A stretch of DNA of 64,000 bases, taken from positions 682,001-746,000 of the forward strand of contig NZ_JACEMU010000004.1 of assembly GCF_013868135.1 (NCBI RefSeq), in the 5' to 3' direction. Below, in pieces: positions 35,033 to 44,625 of this stretch. A program made the position numbers and the translations under genes. The notes below the pieces were generated by a model. That model ran no database searches, was not told the origin of the DNA, and was given only the letters and a program-made list of their open reading frames with translations. Each line of letters starts with the position of its first letter. Positions within the stretch are counted from its first letter, which is position 1. Source of the DNA: Paracoccus sp. S1E-3. GTDB taxonomy: Bacteria; Pseudomonadota; Alphaproteobacteria; Rhodobacterales; Rhodobacteraceae.

Positions 35033-37741
35033 ATGAACGATGACAACCGCCCCCACCCGGAAGCCTTCCTGCCCGAAGCGAATGCCGAGGCAGCACCAGA
35101 GGCATCGCCACGGGGGCGGTTGAAAATCTTCCTTGGCGCCTCGCCCGGCGTCGGCAAGACCTATGCCATGCTGGAAGAAGCCGCCGCCCGCAGCAAGGCG
35201 GGCAGCGATGTGGTGGCGGCACTTGTCGAAACCCATGGGCGCACTGAAACGGCGGCGTTGCTGGCCCGGCTGGACCAGATCCCCCGGCGCGAGATTTCCT
35301 ATCGCGACCGCCGCCTGACCGAGATGGATCTGGATGCGCTGCTGGCCCGGCGCCCCGCCGTCGCCCTGATCGACGAGCTGGCCCATACCAATGCCCCCGG
35401 CTCGCGCCACCCCAAGCGCTGGCAGGATGTCGAGGAGGTGCTCGCCGCCGGGATCGACGTTTACACGACCCTGAACATCCAGCATGTCGAAAGCCTGAAT
35501 GACGTGGTGGCGCGGATCACCGGCATTCAGGTTCAGGAAACTGTGCCCGACGCCGTGTTGCAGATGGCCGACGAGATCAAGCTGATCGACCTGCCGGCCG
35601 ACGACCTGATCCAGCGGCTGCATGACGGCAAGGTCTATATGCCGGCGGAAGCCGGACGGGCGCTGGCGAATTTCTTTTCCAAGCCGAACCTGACCGCGTT
35701 GCGCGAACTGGCGCTGCGCACCGCCGCCAGCCGCGTCGATGCCGAGATGCTGGCACTGACGCGCGGCATGGGGCGGACCGGGGTTCAGGACCGGTTGATG
35801 GTCTGTCTGGACGATCCGGCGACCGCCAAGGGGCTGGTGCGTGCGGGCCGGCGGATGACCGACCGCGCCCGCATCCCCTGGGTCGTGGCCCATGTGCTGA
35901 CGCCGGGGATCGAGGCGCGGGGCGCCGCCGCCTCGGGCGCGATGATCGACGCGCTGCAATTGGCCGAACGTCTGGGCGCCGAAACGCGCACCCTTCATGC
36001 CGAACATGACGTGGCGGGCGCGTTTCTGGACGCTGCGCGGCAGTTGAACGTGACCCGGCTGGTGGTCAGCCGCCCTGCCTCCGTCGGCTGGCTGGACCGG
36101 CTGAAATCGCGGTTCTTCCCGCCCCTGACCGAAAGACTGGTCGAGGCCGCCGGGAATTTCGAGGTCACGATCCTGACCCCGCTTGGTGGCCGCGCTCTTG
36201 CCGCGCCGCGCGGAACGCGCCCGCGCAATGGGCAGCGCTGGTTCCGCATCCTTGTGGAGTCGCTGGCGGCTGCCGCCTTCTGCACGCTGATCTCCTGGCC
36301 CTTCTGGCATGTCCTGCCCGTCGCCTCGCTGGCGGTGATCTATCTGGTCGGCGTGCTGGCGGTGGGGATGCGGCGGGGTGTTGCCGCGGCCATCACGGCC
36401 AGCATCATCAGCTTCCTGACCTATAACTTCTTCTTCACCGAGCCCTATTATTCCTTCAAGGTCTCCGCCGAAGAATCCGTTGTGGCCCTGCTGGTCTTCA
36501 CGATCTCGGCCCTGTTCACCGGCACGCTGGCGGGGCGGCTGAAACGACAGGTCGAGTTCATGCGCGACGCGCAATCGCGGACCGAGACGCTGTATGATTT
36601 CGCCCGCAAGATCGCCTCGGCCTCGACCACCGATGACGTGCTGTGGGCGGCGGCGGCGCATATCGCGCGCACGCTGGAATGCCATTCGCTGATCCTGATG
36701 CCGGGATCGGAAGGGCATCTGACGCAGGTGCAGGGATTTCCGTCGATCGAGGAGGATCTGGACCCGATCTCGGACGCGGCTGCGCTGTGGGCCTTTCAAC
36801 GCGGGCAGGCCGCCGGGCGCGATACCGACACGCTGCCGGCGGCTGGCTGGATGTTCCTGCCGCTGGCCACGCAGGGCGCGCCGATGGGCGTGATCGGGCT
36901 GCGCTTCACCGACCCGAAGCGCCGGATGGACCCCGACACCCGCCGGTTGTTGAACGCGGTCGAGGGTCAGGTCGCGGTTGCCGTCGAGCGCATCAAGGTC
37001 GGCGACGATCTGGAGCGGGCGCGGCTGACCTCGGAAACCGAAAAGCTGCGCGCGGCGCTGCTGAACAGCGTCAGCCACGATCTGCGCACGCCCTTGGTCA
37101 CGGTGATCGGCGCGCTTTCGGCGGTGGAGGATGGCGGCTTGTCGCCCGCGCAGGATCGCGCCCTGACCGGGCAGGCTTTGGACGAGGCGCGGCGGCTGGA
37201 CCGTTTCGTCGGCAATCTTCTGGGGATGACGCGGCTGGGACACGGCGCGCTCGTCCCGCGCTTGCGCGGGGTTGAGGCGGCCGAACTGATCGCCGCCGCC
37301 CGCGCCGATCTGGCCCGCGTGCTGGACGGGTTCGCCGTCGCGGTCGAGGTCGCGCCGGACACGCCGCCGGTTCTGGTCGATCCCCTTCTGATCGGTCAGG
37401 CGCTGTCGAACCTGCTGGAAAACGCCAGCAAATACGCACCCGAGGGCAGCACCATCCGCATCACTGCCGCGCCCGAGGGCGCGCAGGTCGCCATCACCGT
37501 CAGCGACGAAGGCCCGGGCATTCCGCCGGCCGAACGCGGCAACGTGTTCGACCTGTTCCACCGCGCGGTGCAGGGCGATGGCCAACCTGCCGGAACCGGT
37601 TTGGGGCTTGCCATCGTCAAGGGCATGGTCGAAGCCAATGGCGGCAGCGTCGCCGCGATCGAGCCGCCGGCCGGGCGCGGTGCGGCCATCCGACTGCTGC
37701 TGCCTGCCGATCTGTCCAGCCCCGAGGATGCCGATGACTGA
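35033..37741 (+). CDS. kdpD: Osmosensitive K+ channel histidine kinase KdpD
   Basis: 902 residues with the full KdpD layout: N-terminal KdpD domain with Walker A GASPGVGKTYAMLEE near residue 35, a Usp-like domain to about 370, four closely spaced membrane helices about 400-500, a GAF domain, and the kinase core with His682 in NSVSHDLRTPL, then NLLENASKYAPEG and GLGLAIVKGMVEANGG. Senses K+ limitation and phosphorylates KdpE. Overlaps kdpE by 8 bp. Confidence 0.97.
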   Translation: MNDDNRPHPEAFLPEANAEAAPEASPRGRLKIFLGASPGVGKTYAMLEEAAARSKAGSDVVAALVETHGRTETAALLARLDQIPRREISYRDRRLTEMDLDALLARRPAVALIDELAHTNAPGSRHPKRWQDVEEVLAAGIDVYTTLNIQHVESLNDVVARITGIQVQETVPDAVLQMADEIKLIDLPADDLIQRLHDGKVYMPAEAGRALANFFSKPNLTALRELALRTAASRVDAEMLALTRGMGRTGVQDRLMVCLDDPATAKGLVRAGRRMTDRARIPWVVAHVLTPGIEARGAAASGAMIDALQLAERLGAETRTLHAEHDVAGAFLDAARQLNVTRLVVSRPASVGWLDRLKSRFFPPLTERLVEAAGNFEVTILTPLGGRALAAPRGTRPRNGQRWFRILVESLAAAAFCTLISWPFWHVLPVASLAVIYLVGVLAVGMRRGVAAAITASIISFLTYNFFFTEPYYSFKVSAEESVVALLVFTISALFTGTLAGRLKRQVEFMRDAQSRTETLYDFARKIASASTTDDVLWAAAAHIARTLECHSLILMPGSEGHLTQVQGFPSIEEDLDPISDAAALWAFQRGQAAGRDTDTLPAAGWMFLPLATQGAPMGVIGLRFTDPKRRMDPDTRRLLNAVEGQVAVAVERIKVGDDLERARLTSETEKLRAALLNSVSHDLRTPLVTVIGALSAVEDGGLSPAQDRALTGQALDEARRLDRFVGNLLGMTRLGHGALVPRLRGVEAAELIAAARADLARVLDGFAVAVEVAPDTPPVLVDPLLIGQALSNLLENASKYAPEGSTIRITAAPEGAQVAITVSDEGPGIPPAERGNVFDLFHRAVQGDGQPAGTGLGLAIVKGMVEANGGSVAAIEPPAGRGAAIRLLLPADLSSPEDADD

Positions 37742-38495
37742 CACCGCCCCCGCCCGCATTCTGGTGATCGAGGACGAGACCCCTATCCGCCGCTTTCTGC
37801 GCGTCGTCCTCGAAGGCGCGGGCTACACCATGGCCGAGGCCGCGCGCGGCCGCGAGGGGATCGAAGCCGCCGCCACCGGCGCGCCCTCGGTCGTGCTGGT
37901 CGATCTCGGGCTGCCCGATCTGGACGGCAAGGACGTGGTCGCGGCGATCCGCGAATGGTCATCGGTGCCGATCATGGTCGTCTCGGTGCGTTCGGACGAG
38001 GGCGAGATCATCGCGGCGCTGGATGCGGGGGCGGATGATTACGTCACCAAGCCCTTCGCCTCGGGCGAGCTTCTGGCGCGGCTCAGGGCGTTGGCGCGTC
38101 GGCGCGCCACGGACGACGTGGCCCCCGTCATTACGGTCGATGATCTGACCGTCGATGTCGCGGCGCGGATGGTGACACTTGGCGAAACGCCGGTGCGGCT
38201 GACGCGCAAGGAATTCGATGTGCTGACCCTGCTGATCCAGAATGCCGGGCGGTTGCTGACGCATGAACAGCTGTTGCGCACCGTCTGGGGCCAGACCCAT
38301 CAGAACGATAGCCATTACCTGCGGGTCGCGATCGGCCATCTTCGCGAAAAGCTCGGCGACAATGCGAACGCCCCGCGCTTCATCTTCACCGAGCCCGGCA
38401 TCGGCTATCGTTTTGCGTCGGCCACCCAGCAGGGAGCGCGGCTAGGGGCGCAATCACGTCCGCCAGATGATGAGGGCGGCGCGTCCGACGATTGA
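37734..38495 (+). CDS. kdpE: Response regulator KdpE with an unusual C-terminal tail
   Basis: 253 residues from ATG 37734 (37728 also possible). Receiver domain with Asp57 (VVLVDLGLPD), Lys in DDYVTKPF, and an OmpR-type winged helix (RLTRKEFDVLTLLIQNAGRL). KdpE proteins normally end just after the IGYRF strand; here about 30 extra residues follow (SATQQGARLGAQ then Asp/Gly-rich). The last ~14 codons lie antisense within a transposase remnant, so the original stop was probably replaced when that element inserted. Confidence 0.95.
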   Translation: MTDTAPARILVIEDETPIRRFLRVVLEGAGYTMAEAARGREGIEAAATGAPSVVLVDLGLPDLDGKDVVAAIREWSSVPIMVVSVRSDEGEIIAALDAGADDYVTKPFASGELLARLRALARRRATDDVAPVITVDDLTVDVAARMVTLGETPVRLTRKEFDVLTLLIQNAGRLLTHEQLLRTVWGQTHQNDSHYLRVAIGHLREKLGDNANAPRFIFTEPGIGYRFASATQQGARLGAQSRPPDDEGGASDD

Positions 38496-38620
38496 AGCGG
38501 CGCTGATCGCGACTCTGTCGGAGCGGGTCTGCCCGAGCGGGGGGCTTCGTCTCCCGTCCTCGGGGCAGCAGAAGGCGCGTTCGAACAGGTTTCTGCCGCG
38601 GTATGCTTCGGCATGGTGGG
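38454..38620 (-). pseudogene. IS5-type transposase C-terminal remnant
   Basis: Minus-strand frame gives HAEAYRGRNLFERAFCCPED, GRRSPPLGQTRSDRVAIS and a stop at 38454. YRxRNxxERAFCxxxDxRR with the following small hydrophobic segment is the C-terminal pattern of IS5-group DDE transposases. Only about 55 residues remain and no terminal repeats were found. It overlaps the 3' end of kdpE. Confidence 0.5.
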
Positions 38621-38968
38621 GGTTGGGAGGCGCATCGCAACCCGCTGCGACAGATGCCCGAAGGTCTCCCTGTCGGCAATCGCTCTCGCCGCAGCCGTCA
38701 TCCGTTGATCCTCGGATGACCTCTATATTCCAGGCGGTTTTGCACAGCTTGCATCAATGAACGCTTGAAGAATCGTCCTTGCGTCACGCAGGCTGGTGTC
38801 ATCAGGCGCTCGGCAACCGTCCGACCTTGACGAAGCGCCGGGCCGAAGGATGAAGTGTTGCCTTTTGCCCGTTGGCAAGATCCGAGCCCCTCGCGGAATC
38901 AACGGGTGTCGCCCGAAGGACGGGCTGCTTTGCTGCGCGAACGTCCCATTCACAGATAGAAGTGAACG
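38621..38968. other. Gene-free stretch between the IS remnant and the amidohydrolase
   Basis: About 350 bp without a supportable gene. It may hold further IS debris and the promoter of the amidohydrolase; no clear -35/-10 pair was found. Confidence 0.4.
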
Positions 38969-40051
38969 ATGAATTCCTTCCATTCCCATCACCTCCACCA
39001 CCGCGCATGCGGCTGTGACCGCTTCGCGTCCGACATTGACATGACGAGGCGCGGGCTGCTGATCGGCACCGGCGCTGCGGCATCCACGCTGCTGCTGCCG
39101 GGCGGCCGCCTGCTGGCCCAGCCGGCGGCGCACCGGATCGACGTTCATCACCACATCACCCCGCCCGCCTTCCTGGCCGCGATGGAGGAAATGGGAACCG
39201 CGAACCCGCCCATGGCAGGCTGGTCCGTGCAGCAGTCGCTGGAAGACATGGATCAGGGCGGGGTTGCCACCTCGATTGTGTCGCCCTCCACGCCGCAGTT
39301 GAAGAACCTGAGCGCGGAACAGGGCGCGACCGTGTCGCGGGAATCCAACGAATATGCGGTGCGGCTGCGCACCGATCATCCCGGCCGCTTCGGCGCCTTC
39401 GCGATGCTGCCGCTTCCCCATATCGATGCCTGCCTGCGCGAGATCGAATATGCCTTCGATACGCTGAAGATGGACGGGGTAGGCTGTCTGACCAGTTATG
39501 GCGACAAATGGCTGGGCTATGCCGAGTTCGAGCCGGTCTGGGCCGAGCTCGACCGGCGCGGCGCGACCGTCTACACCCATCCGACCAACGCCAATTGCTG
39601 CGTCAACGTGGTGCGCGACCTGAACGATGCCTTCATCGAATACGGCACCGACACGGCCCGCACGATCTTCACGCTGATCTTCAGCGGATTTGGCGAGAAA
39701 TACCCGAATATCAACTGGATCTTTTCACATGGCGGCGGGTCGGTCCCGTCTTTCTACGAGCGCTTCGTCGAACAGTCCATCGAACGGCCACCCTATGCCG
39801 GCCAGTTCACCCGCGAGCAGATCGAGACCCAGTTGCGCCGCTTCTACTACGACACGGCGGCCGTCTCGAACGCTGTCACCCTTGCCGGGACACGCGAGAT
39901 GGCGGGAATCGGCCAGATCGTGTATGGTACCGATTACCCGTATCGCAGCTCGATCGAGACGAACGAGGGGCTGGCCACGGTCTTCACCGGCGAAGACCTG
40001 CAAGCGGTCGAGCGCGGCAATGCGCTGCGGCTGTTCCCCGGCTTTGGCTGA
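38969..40051 (+). CDS. Tat-exported amidohydrolase, ACMSD-like (decarboxylase family)
   Basis: 360 residues from ATG 38969; ATG 39041 is an alternative start that would begin right at the twin-arginine motif (MTRRGLLIGTGAAASTLLL). The mature enzyme has the Amidohydrolase_2 metal set: HHH in RIDVHHHITPPAF, His in YTHPTNANCC, His in WIFSHGGGSVPSF and Asp in VYGTDYPYRS. The family includes aminocarboxymuconate-semialdehyde decarboxylase and 5-carboxyvanillate or resorcylate decarboxylases. Export is unusual. Followed by cytochrome c and molybdenum hydroxylase genes, it may act on the same aromatic substrate in the periplasm. Confidence 0.87.
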   Translation: MNSFHSHHLHHRACGCDRFASDIDMTRRGLLIGTGAAASTLLLPGGRLLAQPAAHRIDVHHHITPPAFLAAMEEMGTANPPMAGWSVQQSLEDMDQGGVATSIVSPSTPQLKNLSAEQGATVSRESNEYAVRLRTDHPGRFGAFAMLPLPHIDACLREIEYAFDTLKMDGVGCLTSYGDKWLGYAEFEPVWAELDRRGATVYTHPTNANCCVNVVRDLNDAFIEYGTDTARTIFTLIFSGFGEKYPNINWIFSHGGGSVPSFYERFVEQSIERPPYAGQFTREQIETQLRRFYYDTAAVSNAVTLAGTREMAGIGQIVYGTDYPYRSSIETNEGLATVFTGEDLQAVERGNALRLFPGFG

Positions 40052-40062
40052 GAGGGTCTGAC

Positions 40063-41388
40063 ATGCGTGCAGAGGGGATACTCAGACTGTTGGCGGGGCT
40101 TGTGGTGCTGGCGGTGCTGGGGCTGGCTGCGTTTCTGCTGCTGGCGCGTAGGGCCGAGATCGCGCCCGACGCCTCGGCCGCGACGCGCGAGTTTGCGCCG
40201 GAACTGGTGGCGCGCGGCGCCGATCTGGCAGCCGTCGGCAATTGCGTCGCCTGCCATACCGAACCGGGCGAGCCTGCCTTTGCCGGCGGGTTTGACCTGC
40301 CGACCCCCTTCGGCGACATCTTCTCCACCAACATCACCCCCGACCCCGAAACCGGCATCGGCAACTGGAGCCTCGATGCCTTTCGCCGCGCCATGCGGCA
40401 GGGGGTCGACCGCGAGGGCAACCACCTTTATCCGGCCTTTCCCTATGACCAGTATACCCGCATCTCGGACGCCGATATCGAGGCGCTTTACGCCTATCTG
40501 ATGACCCGGCCCGCCATCCGCCGCGAGGATACGCCGAACGAGCTGATCTTCCCGCTCGGTTTCCGGCCAGTCCTCGCCGGCTGGAAATTCCTTTTCTTCG
40601 ACGAAGGCGAACGGCCTGTGCAGAGCGACAAGAGTGAGGACTGGAACCGTGGCGCCTATCTGGCAGAGGGGCTGGGCCATTGTTCCGGCTGCCACACGCC
40701 GCGCAATGCCTTCGGCGCACTGGCCGAAAGCCGCCATTTCGACGGCGGCGAGGCCGAGGGCTGGCAGGCCGTCGCGCTGAACGCCGCCAACCCCGCGCCG
40801 ATCCCGTGGACCGAGGACAGCCTGTACCAGTATCTGCATCAGGGCTGGAACGAGACGCATGGCATCGCCGCCGGTCCGATGGCCGAGGTGACCGCCAATC
40901 TGCGCTTCCTGCCCGATGCCGATGTCCGGGCGATGGCGGTCTATCTGATGGACCAGATGGGCACGCGCGAGCCGCGCGTGACCGACCGTGCCGATCTTGC
41001 CGCCGATCGCGGCGCCGAACTCTATGCCGGCATTTGCGCCCAGTGCCATGAGGACAGCAAGCCCCTGTCCTTTGGCGGGGTCGCGCTGTCGCAAAGCACC
41101 CCGGTCAGTGCGCCGCATCCGCAGAACCTGGTCAATCTGGTGATGTTCGGCCTGCCCCCCGCCGATGGCGAGGCAGCGCCGATCATGCCGCCTTTCGCCG
41201 ATGCGCTGGATGATGCCGATATGGTGACGCTACTGACCTATCTGCGGGCGCGGTTCTCGGCCGCGCCCGCATGGCAGGGGCTGGACCGGATCGTGCGCGA
41301 TACCCGCTCGGGCGAATACCCGGTGACCACGCTGCCCCCCAACGGGATCGAGCGCGGGCCGGCAAACGTGAATGCCGCAGGAGGTTGA
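40063..41388 (+). CDS. Membrane-anchored triheme cytochrome c
   Basis: 441 residues from ATG 40063; an in-frame start far upstream would overlap the amidohydrolase. N-terminal anchor at residues 7-28, then three CxxCH heme sites: CVACH at 61-65, CSGCH at 207-211, CAQCH at 325-329. This is the layout of the cytochrome subunit of membrane alcohol and aldehyde dehydrogenases. It probably carries electrons from the molybdenum hydroxylase encoded next (41392-44135) to the respiratory chain. Confidence 0.93.
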   Translation: MRAEGILRLLAGLVVLAVLGLAAFLLLARRAEIAPDASAATREFAPELVARGADLAAVGNCVACHTEPGEPAFAGGFDLPTPFGDIFSTNITPDPETGIGNWSLDAFRRAMRQGVDREGNHLYPAFPYDQYTRISDADIEALYAYLMTRPAIRREDTPNELIFPLGFRPVLAGWKFLFFDEGERPVQSDKSEDWNRGAYLAEGLGHCSGCHTPRNAFGALAESRHFDGGEAEGWQAVALNAANPAPIPWTEDSLYQYLHQGWNETHGIAAGPMAEVTANLRFLPDADVRAMAVYLMDQMGTREPRVTDRADLAADRGAELYAGICAQCHEDSKPLSFGGVALSQSTPVSAPHPQNLVNLVMFGLPPADGEAAPIMPPFADALDDADMVTLLTYLRARFSAAPAWQGLDRIVRDTRSGEYPVTTLPPNGIERGPANVNAAGG

Positions 41389-41391
41389 AAC

Positions 41392-41877
41392 ATGGCCACG
41401 ACCCTGAAGGTGAACGGCGCCGAGACACGCGTTGATGCTGCGCCCGAAACACCGCTGCTTTACGCGCTGCGCGACGATCTTGGGCTGAACGGGCCGAAAT
41501 ACGGCTGCGGCCTTGGCCAATGCGGGGCCTGCACGGTGCTGGTCGATGGCCGCGCCGTGCTGTCCTGCGTCACCCCGATCTCGGTCATCGGAAGCCGCGC
41601 CGTCGAGACGGTCGAGGGGCTGGGCACCGCCGAAGCCCCCGGCCCGGTGCAGCGGGCCTTCATCGAGTTGCAGGCGATGCAATGCGGCTATTGCATCCCC
41701 GGCATGATGATGCGGACCGAGGCGCTGCTGCGCGACAATCCCGATCCGCAGGACCATGAAATCCGCGCCGCCTTCCAGACCAATCTCTGCCGCTGCGGCA
41801 CCCATATGCGGATCATGAAGGCGATCCGCCGCGCCGCCGAACTGTATCGCGACGCCAATCCCGTTCAGGAGGGTTGA
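41392..41877 (+). CDS. (2Fe-2S) subunit of a xanthine-oxidase-family hydroxylase (IorA-like)
   Basis: 161 residues, normal for the small iron-sulfur subunit. Plant-type [2Fe-2S] Cys set in GPKYGCGLGQCGACTVLVDG and the second cluster in MQCGYCIPGMMM and LCRCGTHMRI. No export signal; it likely rides out with the Tat-bearing partner. ATG 41392, 3 bp after the cytochrome stop; overlaps the large subunit start. Similar to isoquinoline 1-oxidoreductase alpha and aldehyde oxidase small subunits. Confidence 0.94.
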   Translation: MATTLKVNGAETRVDAAPETPLLYALRDDLGLNGPKYGCGLGQCGACTVLVDGRAVLSCVTPISVIGSRAVETVEGLGTAEAPGPVQRAFIELQAMQCGYCIPGMMMRTEALLRDNPDPQDHEIRAAFQTNLCRCGTHMRIMKAIRRAAELYRDANPVQEG

Positions 41878-44135
41878 TGATGTCCGGACGCCCCGAAACC
41901 GCGAAGCCCTTCGATCTCAGTCGACGTCAGGTCATTGCAGGGGCGGGCGGACTGATCGTCGGGTATACTTTCCTGCCGGCCTTCGCACAGGTCGCCGCGC
42001 CCGAAGCGCCAGCACCTGAACCGGCCCACCTGCCCGGTAGCCTCGACGATACGCGGCTGCTCGATGCCTGGATCCACATCGCCCCCGACGATGCGATCAC
42101 CGCCTTCTCGGGCAAGGCCGAGCTTGGGCAGAGCATCAAGGTGCCGCTGAAGCAGATCGCGGCCGAGGAACTGGGCATCGGCATCGACCAGCTGACCCTT
42201 GTCAATGCCGATACCGGGCGCACCCCGGACGAAGGTTTCACCGCCGGCAGCATGACCATCCAGTATAGCGGCACCGCGCTGCGCAACGCCGCCGCGCAGG
42301 TCCGCGTGCTGCTGATCGCCGCCGCCGCCCGCCGTTGGGGGATCGCGCCCGACGGGTTGCGCGCCGAGAACCGCCAGATCATCGCCCCGGACGGCAGGAC
42401 ACTGCGCTTTGGCGAACTGGTCGCCGAGACCGACCTGCATGTCGAGGCGCTGCCGGAATCGCCGCTGACCGACCCGGCGAATTTCCGGCTGATCGGCCAA
42501 TCGCTGCCGCGCCCCGACATCGCCCTGAAGGCGACCGGCGGCGCGGCCTTCATTCAGGACCTGCGGCCTGAAGGCATGGTCCATGCCCGCGTGATCCGCC
42601 CGGCGTCGCCCGGCGCGACACTCATCGAGGCCGATATTGCCGCGGCCGAAGCCATGCCCGGTGTCGTCGCCGTCATCCGCGACGGCAGTTTTCTCGCCGT
42701 CGTGGCCGAGCGCGAGTTTCAGGCGATCGGCGCCATGCGGGTATTGCAGGCCAGTGCAAACTGGCAGGACGGCCCCGCCCTGCCCGACCAGACGGCCATG
42801 TCGGCCTGGCTGGAGGCCAATGTCAGCGAAACCGGCACCGTGGCCGAGGAAGGCGACCCGGACGCCGCCGAGGGCGAAACCTATGAGGCGGTCTTTACCC
42901 GCCCCTATCTGATGCATGGTTCAATCGGGCCGTCCTGCGCGCTGGCGGTGCTGGAACGTGACGACATGACCGTCTGGTCGCATACGCAGGGCGTCTTCGC
43001 CGACCGCGACGCGATTGCGGAACTGCTGAACATGGACCCGGCACGGGTGCGGGTGATCCATGCCGAGGGTGCGGGCTGCTATGGCCATAATGGTGCCGAT
43101 GACGCGGCGGCGGATGCGGCGCTGATCGCTTCGAAACTGCCCGGCCGCCCAATCCGGCTGGTCTGGATGCGCGAACAGGAACATGCGAACGAACCTTACG
43201 GCCCGCCCATGCTGCTGAAGCTTCGGGCAAAGCTGGGCGATGGCGGGATGATCTCGGCCTGGAGCTACGATCTCTATTCCAGCACCCATACCGGCCGCCC
43301 CGGCGGTCCGCCCGCGCTGCTGGCCGGGCAGATGAAGGCCGATCCCTATCCGCCCTTCGTCGGCAAGCTGTCGATCGTGCCGACCGGCAATGGTGACCGC
43401 AACGCCAATCCCTATTATACCATTCCGAACCGGCGCATCCTGTGGAATTTCATCGAAGCCGCACCGCTGCGGATTTCCTCGCTGCGGGCGCTCGGCGCCT
43501 TCGCCAATGTCTTCGCGGTCGAAAGCGCGATGGATGAACTGGCGCTGATGGCCGGGACCGATCCGGTCGAGTTCCGGCTGCGTCATCTGGAAGACCCGCG
43601 CGCCCGCGACGTGGTTGAAAGGGCGGCGACCGAATTCGGCTGGTCGGGGATCGGCGAGCCCGGCGGCACGCGCGGTGTGGGCTTCGCCTATGCGCGCTAC
43701 AAGAACCTCGCCTCATATCTGGCGCTGGCGGTCGAGATCGAGGTCGATCCGGCGGTCGGCGATGTGCGGCTGGTCCGCGCCGTCGCCGCGATCGATGCCG
43801 GCGAGGCGGTCAGCCCCGACGGCATCATCAACCAGACCGAGGGCGGCATCCTGCAATCGATGAGCTGGACCCTGTTCGAGACGGTCACCTTCGATCAGGG
43901 CGGCATTACCAGCACCGACTGGTCCAGCTATCCGATCCTGCGCTTCTCGCATGTGCCCGACAGCGTCGCGGTCCATGTCATCGACCGCCCCGGCCAACCC
44001 TATCTGGGCGCGGGCGAGGCCGCCCAAGGCCCGACCTGCGGCGCCATCGGCAATGCCCTGCGCAACACGATCGGGCGGCGGGTGCATGATCTGCCGCTCA
44101 GCCGGGAACGCGTCCGCCACGCGCTTCAGGCCTGA
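41877..44135 (+). CDS. Molybdenum-binding subunit of a xanthine-oxidase-family hydroxylase (IorB-like)
   Basis: 752 residues from the ATG at 41877 (41880 also possible; GGAGGG just before). A Tat signal is visible (LSRRQVIAGAGGLIVGYTFL). The body is the Mo-cofactor domain of IorB/aldehyde dehydrogenase type: FSGKAELGQSIKVPLKQIAA, GFTAGSMTIQYSGTALRNAA, and the late LGAGEAAQGPTCGAIGNAL with the active-site Glu. With the 2Fe-2S subunit and the triheme cytochrome it should oxidise an N-heteroaromatic or aldehyde in the periplasm. No FAD subunit gene is present, consistent with electron exit to cytochrome c. Confidence 0.94.
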   Translation: MMSGRPETAKPFDLSRRQVIAGAGGLIVGYTFLPAFAQVAAPEAPAPEPAHLPGSLDDTRLLDAWIHIAPDDAITAFSGKAELGQSIKVPLKQIAAEELGIGIDQLTLVNADTGRTPDEGFTAGSMTIQYSGTALRNAAAQVRVLLIAAAARRWGIAPDGLRAENRQIIAPDGRTLRFGELVAETDLHVEALPESPLTDPANFRLIGQSLPRPDIALKATGGAAFIQDLRPEGMVHARVIRPASPGATLIEADIAAAEAMPGVVAVIRDGSFLAVVAEREFQAIGAMRVLQASANWQDGPALPDQTAMSAWLEANVSETGTVAEEGDPDAAEGETYEAVFTRPYLMHGSIGPSCALAVLERDDMTVWSHTQGVFADRDAIAELLNMDPARVRVIHAEGAGCYGHNGADDAAADAALIASKLPGRPIRLVWMREQEHANEPYGPPMLLKLRAKLGDGGMISAWSYDLYSSTHTGRPGGPPALLAGQMKADPYPPFVGKLSIVPTGNGDRNANPYYTIPNRRILWNFIEAAPLRISSLRALGAFANVFAVESAMDELALMAGTDPVEFRLRHLEDPRARDVVERAATEFGWSGIGEPGGTRGVGFAYARYKNLASYLALAVEIEVDPAVGDVRLVRAVAAIDAGEAVSPDGIINQTEGGILQSMSWTLFETVTFDQGGITSTDWSSYPILRFSHVPDSVAVHVIDRPGQPYLGAGEAAQGPTCGAIGNALRNTIGRRVHDLPLSRERVRHALQA

Positions 44136-44139
44136 GCGG

Positions 44140-44355
44140 TCACGATTTTCTCGGCAACAATGCCACCAGAACGGCCATCGGCAGCAGCAGGATCGCGGCG
44201 ATCAGGACGATCGCCGGGCAAACGTAAAGATCGACCAGCGGCTGCACCACCAGCGGCAACAGAAGCTGGCCGAGAAACAGCGCCGCCGTGATCGCGCCCG
44301 AGACGGCGACGATGAGGGCCGGCATCACATCGCCCAGCCCTCGCCCGATCAGCAT
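44140..44355 (-). pseudogene. C-terminal fragment of an MFS-type transporter
   Basis: 71 codons on the minus strand, two hydrophobic helices: DVMPALIVAVSGAITAALFL then GQLLLPLVVQPLVDLYVCPA. The pattern 'SG-ITAALFLGQ-xxP' is that of MFS efflux proteins near helix 11. No N-terminal part exists upstream in any frame. Probably a relic; a small intact membrane protein cannot be excluded. Confidence 0.45.
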
Positions 44356-44625
44356 CGCCCCTGCCGGACCGATCCCAGCGTGTCGCCCGAATGCAGCGCG
44401 AAAAAGTCAGCCGCAACAATCAGACCGTCGAGCGCGCCGGGGCTCAACCCGGACCCAGTCCTGGCCCCCACGCCGGCGAAGCTGACCGTCGACAGCCCGT
44501 CGGTATTGGTCAGAAGCGCCATCGTCTGCGCCGGGGCCGAGGCCGAGGGTCCGAGATCGAAATCCGCATCAGCACTGCCGCCGCGCGGATCGGCAGAGCT
44601 GGCCGTCATAGCCCGCGCGGGGGCG

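Noticed and set aside
34820..37759. 979-codon minus-strand frame opposite kdpC/kdpD
   Set aside because: Antisense of kdpD; Arg/Gln/Gly-rich with no domain signature.
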